A stretch of 64,000 nt of DNA, from the NCBI RefSeq assembly GCF_041080835.1, contig NZ_CP129683.1, forward strand, positions 1,116,001-1,180,000. Reading direction: 5' to 3'. The stretch comes from Bifidobacterium sp. WK012_4_13. GTDB lineage: Bacteria > Actinomycetota > Actinomycetes > Actinomycetales > Bifidobacteriaceae. Of this stretch, positions 44,395 to 51,451 are shown piece by piece; the first letter of the stretch is position 1, and each line of letters opens with the position of its first letter. Below the pieces are notes generated by a model. It worked only from the letters and a program-made list of their open reading frames with translations. It was not told where the DNA came from and searched no databases. Both the position numbers and the translations under genes were made by a program.

Positions 44395-44987
44395 TCCACT
44401 TCCCCCTCATTCCCAAAGCCCGCCGGGCTTTCTTCCTCGCCGTCGTCTGCATCCGTGTCGAAGCCGATCTGCCGTTCGCCAGGCAGGTCTTTCTCTGAGG
44501 CAGCATCATCCGCATCGGCCATGTGCCCCATCTTCGATTCCCACCGCATGACTCCATTGTGGTATTGGATGCCTTCCAACGCCTTGGAAAGCGGGTAGCC
44601 TTTGAGATGTGCGCGAAAGTCGTCCTCAGCGTCGGAGATGACCTGCAGGACCTCGTTCTCGCTTCTGAGCACCATTCGTCCCTTTACGAAGATTCTCCGA
44701 GCAAGGTGCGAGAGTTCAAAGAATGGCTGCGGACCTTCGACGGCATTGAACACGTCAAGCATGCTGATCTGGTCAATTGGCCTCGAAAGGGTATATCCAC
44801 CGTCCTTGCTCGCATCGGATCTGACAAGTCCGGAATTGACCAGCCTTCGCATGACCTTGCGCAGATAGGCATCCGAAACTCCTAGAATCGTGCTGAGGAC
44901 ATGGCTCTTCACCGGCCTATGATCACGCTCCATCGCCAGCATCAGCAGCACGCAGACGCTCTGATCCATGCTATTTCTTATCTTCAT
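44388..44987 (-). CDS. Rrf2-family transcriptional regulator
   Basis: 199 residues. Rrf2 winged helix: MDQSVCVLLMLAMERDHRPVKSHVLSTILGVSDAYLRKVMRRLVNSGLVRSDASKDGGYTLSRPI, then the dimerisation helix. The three Fe-S cysteines of IscR/NsrR are absent, so it senses something else or nothing. The C-terminal 60 residues are acidic and low in complexity, unusual for the family. It overlaps the YhgE gene and is preceded by three operator-like palindromes, which suggests autoregulation together with YhgE. Confidence 0.9.
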   Translation of the reverse strand: MKIRNSMDQSVCVLLMLAMERDHRPVKSHVLSTILGVSDAYLRKVMRRLVNSGLVRSDASKDGGYTLSRPIDQISMLDVFNAVEGPQPFFELSHLARRIFVKGRMVLRSENEVLQVISDAEDDFRAHLKGYPLSKALEGIQYHNGVMRWESKMGHMADADDAASEKDLPGERQIGFDTDADDGEEESPAGFGNEGEVEC

Positions 44988-45033
44988 GTCAATCCCAACT
45001 CATATGACGAACATCATTTCCTTAGACATGTTA

Positions 45034-45079
45034 TATCTATAGATAGATTATGTCTATAGACAGAGCATGTCTATAGACT
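45034..45079. promoter_or_regulatory. Three evenly spaced palindromes upstream of the Rrf2-type gene
   Basis: TATCTATAGATA (45034-45045), TGTCTATAGACA (45051-45062) and TGTCTATAGACT (45068-45079) share a TCTATAGA core and are spaced exactly 17 bp centre to centre. They end 47 bp before the regulator start. This is a good candidate for a multi-site operator of the regulator encoded next door. Confidence 0.8.
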
Positions 45080-45152
45080 GACTGCTTCACATCAATTGCT
45101 TCACATCATGGCATATTCACATCAATGCCTTAGTATCAACGGCTTATCCACA

Positions 45153-46355
45153 TCAGCCCTCTGACCGATCTGCCAGGGAATACTGGCGAATCGAATGCCG
45201 AACGCCAGAAAAATAGAAACCCGACGAAGGAATCTGGGTTTCGAAATCGCCGGTCCCATAATATGCTGCAAACAGACGCTCATATTCGGCGACGTCGATG
45301 CGTCGACGATCGTTCAGCATCCGTGCATGGGCCTGAACGCGAAGATGCCTCTGATACCCCGGCTGAACCCGCCCTGTGAAGAACTTTCCCATGGCGCCGG
45401 AACCATAGCTGAACAGGCCGATACGTTGCCCGGCAAGCGCCCGTACGCCATCATCGCCAACATCGCCATCATCGCCACGTGGATTCTCCAACCAGCTCAG
45501 CAGACTCAGATAGAGCGAGCCAGCATATAGATTCCCAACCTCACGGGAATATCGGGCGCTCATCGCGAAGTTGCCCTCCAACCGTTCCCGATTTCGGTCA
45601 TCTGCCTGTTCGAGCGCGACGCGCAGCGCCTTGACGCCCATCTTGGTGAATGGCAGATGAAACAGCAGCGCGCCGAAATCATCCAGACCCAACGAGCGGC
45701 GATCGCAGTATGCGTCGAATGCATGCCGAAAGAAATCAAGATACACCCGCATGGAGTACTTTCCATCGACGAGAGCCTCGGTCCTGCCATTCGGCCGCCA
45801 AAAATCGTTGATGTCCTCGCTGTAATCCTCGGAGTCATCATCAAGCGCAATGATTCCAGGATTCGCGCTCACGAGCATCGCCACGGCACCAGCTCCCTGA
45901 GTCACCTCGCCAGAGGTCCCCAATCCATACCGGGCGACATCGCTCGCGACGACGAGAACGGTCCGATCCGGATGGGCCGCAACATAGTGATATGCGACGA
46001 ACAGTCCGGCAGTGCCTCCGAAGCACGCCTCCTTTATCTCAAAACTCTCGATTCTGTTCGGCAATCCCAGCAGATGTTTGATGAAGAGCGAGCTGGACTT
46101 CGACTGATCGATGCCACTTTCAGTTCCGACGACCATCAATCCCAAACGATCGACGTCAATCTCAGGAAGGATGTCCGCGATGGCGTTCGCACCCATGCTC
46201 ACAATGTCATCGCACTGGCGGGGCACGCTCATCCTCGACTGCCCGATCCCCACGGTGAACTTCGACGGTTCGACGCCCCGGGCCGTTGCCAGATCCGTCA
46301 AATCGAGATATTGATCGGGAACGAACATGCCGATGCGGTCAATCCCGATTGCCAT
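45153..46355 (-). CDS. mvaS: Hydroxymethylglutaryl-CoA synthase
   Basis: 400 residues from the ATG at 46355 (GAGGGGGAA upstream). A GTG at 46442 would add 29 unrelated residues; the shorter start is preferred because it places the catalytic residues at E79 (GTES), C111 (EACFGG) and H233 (FHLPF), the numbering known for bacterial enzymes such as that of Enterococcus. It condenses acetyl-CoA with acetoacetyl-CoA to HMG-CoA, the second step of the mevalonate route. Last gene of the thiolase-HMGR-HMGS operon. Confidence 0.95.
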   Translation of the reverse strand: MAIGIDRIGMFVPDQYLDLTDLATARGVEPSKFTVGIGQSRMSVPRQCDDIVSMGANAIADILPEIDVDRLGLMVVGTESGIDQSKSSSLFIKHLLGLPNRIESFEIKEACFGGTAGLFVAYHYVAAHPDRTVLVVASDVARYGLGTSGEVTQGAGAVAMLVSANPGIIALDDDSEDYSEDINDFWRPNGRTEALVDGKYSMRVYLDFFRHAFDAYCDRRSLGLDDFGALLFHLPFTKMGVKALRVALEQADDRNRERLEGNFAMSARYSREVGNLYAGSLYLSLLSWLENPRGDDGDVGDDGVRALAGQRIGLFSYGSGAMGKFFTGRVQPGYQRHLRVQAHARMLNDRRRIDVAEYERLFAAYYGTGDFETQIPSSGFYFSGVRHSIRQYSLADRSEG

Positions 46356-46442
46356 TTCCCCCTCACCTGTGGAATCCTTGATATCTCGGCGTTCCTCAGC
46401 ATCGTCCGATCGGCTCGTCACTCTGTCCATATCCAATCCCAC

Positions 46443-47714
46443 CTATCTTCCATCCCTCATGTCTGCAAGCTGCTCGGCAGCCCAGCTCTCCGAATACTCG
46501 GAGGCAGCCACCATTCGGGACACTAGCTGCGGCGTCTCGTCCGCAGTCGCACCCACTGCGATGGCAGTTTGCGCTGCCTGCAGCCTCATGTGGCCATGCT
46601 GGATGCCTTCCCCAGCCAATGCATGCAACGCTGCCAGATTGTTGGCAAGCCCCGTTGCCGCGATGATTTCACCAAGGCGCTTCACATTCGGGCTGCCCAT
46701 GAGTTCCATGTTGCGCATGATTGCAGAACGGGATGCGATGGCACCACCGACTGCGCCAATCGGAAGCGCCAGTCGCATCGTACCTACAAGATGCTGGGCA
46801 TCATCGTCCACGCTCCAATGCGAAAGCGGCATATACCGGCCTGACAAGGCGGCAAGCTGATGACATGCCGCCTCGACCGCACGCGTATCGTTGCCGCAGG
46901 CGGCGACGACCGCATCAACCCCATTCATGATGCCCTTGTTGTTGGTCACCGCGCGATATGGACTTCGTTCGGCAAAATCTGCCATGCGCGCGATGTTGTG
47001 GGCGATCAGGGCGTTCCTCTCCCTGTCCTTTCCCAGCTGCGCGAAAGGCACTCTGGTCTCGACATCGACCAGCTGGCTGGGATAGTTGCTTACGATCGCC
47101 ATGACCGCATTCAATTGGGGGAAGACGCTCTCGATATCGTGGACCATGCATTCAAGAATCGAATTGACGATGTTGGCACCCATCGCCTCCGCCGTGCCGA
47201 CCTTGACCAGCAACTCGCAGGTCAAGCCGTCCTCGTGCATGTCGATGTTCGTCAGGCCGCCGCCACGCATCGAAAGACTGGCAAATTGTCTGGCGACAAG
47301 TCGAATGAGTTCTGGAACATGCGCCGTGAGCCGTCGCCAATCGAAGCGATCGTTCGAATCAAGCAGTATCTGGCCATAGATGCCGTCCCTATGACTTGCT
47401 GCAGCGAACCCTCCTGTGGCCATTCTCGCCCCATGATTCGCCGCGGCCACGACCGACGGCTCCTCTGTGGTCATCGGCACCAGGCAATGCTCCCCATTGA
47501 CCAGCAGATCCGTCACCACTGCGAGCGGGGAGACCAATTCACCTATCACGTTCTCTGACATCCTCGCAGCCGCATCGTCAACGATGCTTGCGCGATATGC
47601 GTCGGCCGATTCCTTCGAAAGCGAGCCCTGATCGACCAGATATCGCAAACGCTCATCTACGCTCATCTGATAGATCTTCCTTGGCACGTTCAACGCTGGC
47701 TGCTGAGCTGTCAT
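46443..47714 (-). CDS. mvaA: Hydroxymethylglutaryl-CoA reductase, class II (degradative-type fold)
   Basis: 423 residues from the ATG at 47714, with GGAGGAGG upstream and a 4-nt gap from the thiolase stop. Class II features: ENVIGELVSPLAVVTDLLVNG near the start, RMATGGFAAASHRDGIYGQ, DIHE-like NIDMHEDGLTCELLVKVGTAEAMGANIVN, and TNNKGIMNGVDAV with the catalytic Lys. HGHMRLQA near the C-terminus holds the catalytic His. It reduces HMG-CoA to mevalonate with NAD(P)H. Class II enzymes are the usual bacterial mevalonate-pathway form. Confidence 0.95.
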   Translation of the reverse strand: MTAQQPALNVPRKIYQMSVDERLRYLVDQGSLSKESADAYRASIVDDAAARMSENVIGELVSPLAVVTDLLVNGEHCLVPMTTEEPSVVAAANHGARMATGGFAAASHRDGIYGQILLDSNDRFDWRRLTAHVPELIRLVARQFASLSMRGGGLTNIDMHEDGLTCELLVKVGTAEAMGANIVNSILECMVHDIESVFPQLNAVMAIVSNYPSQLVDVETRVPFAQLGKDRERNALIAHNIARMADFAERSPYRAVTNNKGIMNGVDAVVAACGNDTRAVEAACHQLAALSGRYMPLSHWSVDDDAQHLVGTMRLALPIGAVGGAIASRSAIMRNMELMGSPNVKRLGEIIAATGLANNLAALHALAGEGIQHGHMRLQAAQTAIAVGATADETPQLVSRMVAASEYSESWAAEQLADMRDGR

Positions 47715-47718
47715 TGGT

Positions 47719-48915
47719 CTAGTCCTCCTCCCGTGACACTTCCATCGCGATGCCTTGCCCACCGCCGATGCACAGCGAGGCGACTCCGGTGTGGGCATTG
47801 CACGATCTGAGATTGTTCAGCAAAGCCATGACCAGCCGCGCCCCGCTCGCACCGAGAGGGTGTCCAAGAGCCAACGACCCGCCATTGACGTTGAGCCGAT
47901 CGCCGTCTATATGCAGCGAGTCACGAACGGCAATGACCTGTGCCGCGAAGGCTTCGGTGATCTCATACAGGTCATAGTCCTCCACGTCCGTTCCATAACG
48001 TTGAAAGAGATTGGTCATCGCCATCGTAGGCGCAAAGCCCATGTAGGCTGGGTCATATCCGATCTCGGCGTAGCCGCCGAGATACCCCAGGGGTTTCACG
48101 CCGAGCGACTCTGCCTTGCTTTCGGTTGTGATGATAAGCATTGCGGCACCATCGCTTAACGGCGCCGCATTGCCAGCGGTGACGCTGCCATGCTCACGAT
48201 AGACAGGGGGAAGCGCTGCAAGTCTTTCGAGTGAAGTATCAGGACGAATGGTCTCATCATGGTCCAGACCTGCCAAGGGGATGATCTCGTCGTCAAAATG
48301 ATGCCTCGAAAGCGCCCTCAATGCCTTCTGATGCGATTCGTATGCGAACGCGTCCTGCGTTTCACGTGAAACCGCGTATCTATCGGCAATGTTTTCCGCG
48401 GTCAAGCCCATTATCGAACCGGAAGAGCTGTCAATGAGGCCATCATTGAATATTGCCTTGATGGGCCTTGCCGAATCCCGCAAATCGTGGGGGCCATCTG
48501 AATCATCCGTACCGGAGCTGCCTGCACCAGCCGCATAGGGAATGATCCGCGGCGCACGCGTCATGCTTTCGACACCACCAACCGCAAGCACGTCGGCGTC
48601 TCCTGCCACGAGACTCAACTGTGCCATGCGCAGTGCCTTAAGGCTTGATCCGCACACCTCATTGACGGTGACGGCATGCGACTCGATTGGCATGCCCGCA
48701 GCAACTGCGACCGTCCGGGCGACGTTTGGCCCCAATCCAGCCGCAACTGCGACGCCAAGATACAACCCGCCGATCCGATCCGATGGCACACCCGATCTCT
48801 TCACGGCGGCGGAGAGCGCCTTCTGCGCCAGTTCTGCCGCAGAATACCGTTCCAGTGCGCCCTTGTACTTTCCGAATGGAGTGCGCGCAGCGGCGACGAC
48901 CACGACTCTGTCCAC
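47719..48915 (-). CDS. Acetyl-CoA C-acetyltransferase (thiolase)
   Basis: 398 residues from a GTG at 48915; a TTG 12 bp upstream is an alternative. Thiolase motifs: VVAAARTPFGKYKGAL, VNEVCGSSLKAL with the acyl-accepting Cys, NVNGGSLALGHPLGASGAR with His, and CIGGGQGIAMEV with the second Cys. As first gene of the operon it supplies acetoacetyl-CoA to HMG-CoA synthase. A central loop of about 20 acidic and Gly/Ser residues (AAGAGSSGTDDSDGP) is longer than usual. Confidence 0.94.
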   Translation of the reverse strand: MDRVVVVAAARTPFGKYKGALERYSAAELAQKALSAAVKRSGVPSDRIGGLYLGVAVAAGLGPNVARTVAVAAGMPIESHAVTVNEVCGSSLKALRMAQLSLVAGDADVLAVGGVESMTRAPRIIPYAAGAGSSGTDDSDGPHDLRDSARPIKAIFNDGLIDSSSGSIMGLTAENIADRYAVSRETQDAFAYESHQKALRALSRHHFDDEIIPLAGLDHDETIRPDTSLERLAALPPVYREHGSVTAGNAAPLSDGAAMLIITTESKAESLGVKPLGYLGGYAEIGYDPAYMGFAPTMAMTNLFQRYGTDVEDYDLYEITEAFAAQVIAVRDSLHIDGDRLNVNGGSLALGHPLGASGARLVMALLNNLRSCNAHTGVASLCIGGGQGIAMEVSREED

Positions 48916-49065
48916 AGGTATTCCCAATCCTCTTTCGCTTCCAATGTGTCAAGGAAACTCTAACGATTCCGACAGGCGAATACACGACTTTTCTGAAACT
49001 TCGATGATTTGAACACATATTTGCTTCGGATCCATGCGACATCGTTCCTGATGCCATAGGACTCT

Positions 49066-49155
49066 GCGGCAACCTTTCAGGGGGCAACGTTTCAGACGGC
49101 ACCGTTGTAGACGGCACCGTTGTAGACAACACCGTTGTATAAAACACCGTTGGAT
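49066..49155. repeat. 15-bp minisatellite, six units, in a divergent promoter region
   Basis: Six consecutive 15-bp units at 49066, 49081, 49096, 49111, 49126 and 49141 follow a pattern like ACGGCACCGTTGTAG. Units 3 and 4 are identical; outer units have drifted. The array lies about 150 bp before the thiolase start and 120 bp before the deacetylase start, so copy number could change promoter spacing for either side. Confidence 0.9.
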
Positions 49156-49277
49156 TGCCTGCATCGGATCAATCCAGTTCGCAACCCAAGTGCATACAGA
49201 CACAAATCATTTGCATATCGCGTCGCGCTCCGGACGGAATCGAACCTTACAATGGGATGCGGCCAGCGATTGGGGGA

Positions 49278-50735
49278 ATGGTTGTGGGCAGACTGAAATG
49301 GAACAAGGACGGCGGCGATCCAACCCCGGACGCGAACAGCCCAAAGATGCCCGAGGCACAGGCCTCACAGGGAAGCACCGAACATGGCGAACCCTCAAGG
49401 GTGACTGCATCCCTTCGACCTCCACGTCCGCCACAGCCCGCCTCGACGCATCCAGCACCGCGCAAGGCTGGAGCCGCGCAGGAGCGACCAAGATCGATGT
49501 CGGATGACGAGACGGGCCGACAGGCCGGTGTTGCTGGGCATCAAGGCAATCGGCACGCTTTCATGGCTGCGGTTCTTCTTCTGTTTGTCTGTCTCATAGC
49601 CTCGGCAGTTGGTGGCACTTGGTATTGGTGGAATAATTTCCGACAATTCACCGTTTCCATCAATAACGAGACTTTGCATGTGACGGGACGCGATTCTCTG
49701 TCCTCGATTCTGGAAGGCCACCATTACTTTGGAAAGAGACCGGGGGCACTGCTGTCGATAAGTGGCAAGCATCTCAAGGCCGAGGGAGGGCAAGCAGTTC
49801 GGATAACATGCAATGGCTCACCGCTGTCGTCCGCCGAATCGAAGTCGACGCGCCTCGCAAGCGATGATGTGGTGACCGTCAGCGATGGTGGTAACAGGAC
49901 CGAAGGTCATGCCGTCAAAGAGAGGACAATCCCCTATTCCGCATCGATGAAGCTCGGAGGAGCCGTGCAGTTCGTCTCGCAGCAGGGCAGCGATGGCGAG
50001 ATGGAGTATTGGGTCGGAAGCATTTCGCACGAGTCCGTCGACAAGAGAGTCATCAGACAGCCCAGGAATCTTGAGATCGACTCGATCAACCCCAAACCTC
50101 CGGCAGGCAAGAAGGTCATCGCATTGACCTTTGACGATGGGCCAAGCGAATACAGCTCCCAGATCCTTCAGATTCTGAAAGGCAAGGGCGCCAAGGCCAC
50201 CTTCATGGACATCGGCGATCAGTCCGTGGCCATGCCACAGGTCGAGAGACAGATGATATCCGATGGCAATCAGGTGGTGAGCCACAGCGACTCGCATCCC
50301 GATTTGACGACTCTCAACCACGATGAGCTGCGGAAGGAACTCACTTCGGGATTCGACGCCCTCAGGAAAGCCTCCGGCAGCACGACCCGCATGCTGCGTG
50401 CTCCTTATGGCTCATTCAACGAAAAGACCTGGCTGCAGACTTCCGACATCGTGGGCTCGAACGTGTTATGGACGATTGACACGCAGGATTGGAAACAGCC
50501 CGGCGAGGACGCAATCAGACAACAGGTCCTGAGCAATGCATATTCAGGAGCGATCGTGCTGATGCACGATGGCGGCGGCAACCGCACTCAGGACGTCCAC
50601 GTGCTTCCTGGGATCATCGACGCTCTCAAGTCGCAGGGCTATCAATTCGTCACGGTCAATGAGCTCATTTCCATGGACAGTCGTTTCCCCAGCTGGGTGC
50701 AGAAGGACGAAGTCGCTCCCTCAGACGCTCACTGA
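49278..50735 (+). CDS. Membrane-anchored CE4 polysaccharide deacetylase (NodB domain)
   Basis: 485 residues from the ATG at 49278; a GTG six bases later is equally possible relative to GGGGGA. The cytoplasmic N-terminus (about 95 residues) is Pro/Ala/Arg rich, then a single helix (AAVLLLFVCLIASAVGGTWYWW). An ubiquitin-like/beta domain precedes the NodB domain at about 280-470: TFDDGPS (catalytic Asp and metal Asp), HSDSHPD (metal His pair), RAPYG, and LMHDGGG with the catalytic His. CE4 enzymes deacetylate peptidoglycan or other N-acetylated glycans, giving lysozyme resistance in several Gram-positives. It stands alone. Confidence 0.92.
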   Translation: MVVGRLKWNKDGGDPTPDANSPKMPEAQASQGSTEHGEPSRVTASLRPPRPPQPASTHPAPRKAGAAQERPRSMSDDETGRQAGVAGHQGNRHAFMAAVLLLFVCLIASAVGGTWYWWNNFRQFTVSINNETLHVTGRDSLSSILEGHHYFGKRPGALLSISGKHLKAEGGQAVRITCNGSPLSSAESKSTRLASDDVVTVSDGGNRTEGHAVKERTIPYSASMKLGGAVQFVSQQGSDGEMEYWVGSISHESVDKRVIRQPRNLEIDSINPKPPAGKKVIALTFDDGPSEYSSQILQILKGKGAKATFMDIGDQSVAMPQVERQMISDGNQVVSHSDSHPDLTTLNHDELRKELTSGFDALRKASGSTTRMLRAPYGSFNEKTWLQTSDIVGSNVLWTIDTQDWKQPGEDAIRQQVLSNAYSGAIVLMHDGGGNRTQDVHVLPGIIDALKSQGYQFVTVNELISMDSRFPSWVQKDEVAPSDAH

Positions 50736-50876
50736 GGGTCCATCAGACAACGACGTGCGTCTCTCACCGCGCTTGCGCTCACCCCCCCCAATCTCAAGAC
50801 ATGGCTTCGATGGGTGGCACATGCATCGCAGCTCTCGCCTGCGTAGATTCACGAATGAACGCCGACATACATACAC

Positions 50877-50916
50877 CGATGCCTCGGGTCTCACTGGTGT
50901 GGGAACCGAGGCATCG
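50877..50916. terminator. Stem-loop between convergent deacetylase and GlsB-type genes
   Basis: CGATGCCTCGG (50877-50887) and CCGAGGCATCG (50906-50916) form a perfect 11-bp stem with an 18-nt loop. It lies 47 bp from the GlsB stop and can serve that strand and the rightward deacetylase transcript. Confidence 0.65.
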
Positions 50917-50962
50917 AAATGCGGACGCAGCTCACAGGTCTGCGGGCCCGCGAGCGCGTGAA

Positions 50963-51220
50963 TCACCTTCTGCCGCTCAACGCTCCGTATATGAAGAGCA
51001 CGAGGACCGAACCAAGGATTGCGATGATCCAGGTCTGCAGGCTCCAGAAGTTCTGGAGCCCGACATGAAATACCGCACTTCCAATCCAGCCACCTACCGC
51101 AGCACCGATGATGCCGACAATCAAGGAGCCAATCCAACCTCCTGCGGCCTTGTCACCGAGAATCGCCTTCGCAATCGCCCCAGCAATCAGACCCAGAACG
51201 ATCCAACCAAGAAATCCCAT
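50963..51220 (-). CDS. GlsB/YeaQ/YmgE family small membrane protein
   Basis: 85 residues from the ATG at 51220, with AGGAAAGGGG upstream; a longer frame upstream is ignored. MGFLGWIVLGLIAGAIAKAILGDKAAGGWIGSLIVGIIGAAVGGWIG is the family signature of Gly-rich transmembrane segments, and a third helix (IIAILGSVLVLFIYGAL) closes it. These proteins are induced by stress in other bacteria (GlsB, with Asp23); the molecular role is unknown. Confidence 0.92.
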   Translation of the reverse strand: MGFLGWIVLGLIAGAIAKAILGDKAAGGWIGSLIVGIIGAAVGGWIGSAVFHVGLQNFWSLQTWIIAILGSVLVLFIYGALSGRR

Positions 51221-51295
51221 GATCTTCCCCTTTCCTCTATGGCCACCGACTATAAGGCGCAGTCCAGAAGCCCTGCATGACAGTCGCTGCAATCA

Positions 51296-51322
51296 CAATC
51301 CATGCAATCCATGCAATCAATG
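51296..51322. repeat. 9-bp tandem repeat, three units
   Basis: CAATCCATG, CAATCCATG, CAATCAATG lie in direct tandem in the gap between the GlsB-type gene and the surface protein gene. Confidence 0.7.
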
Positions 51323-51451
51323 CACATGCCAGCATCGATCATGGATCTCACACGCATTCCCCTGCACCGAAACCATTCACCCTGTCCGCAATCTTGCCTC
51401 TTGAAACCGAAGCCACGCCTTCCATGCAGACATCGGATCTGCATAAGCGGT

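Noticed and set aside
48659..49147. Minus-strand frame with a VPSTT-type repeat upstream of the thiolase
   Set aside because: The repeat is the translation of the 15-bp minisatellite; the frame then runs out of phase through the thiolase gene and has no ribosome site.
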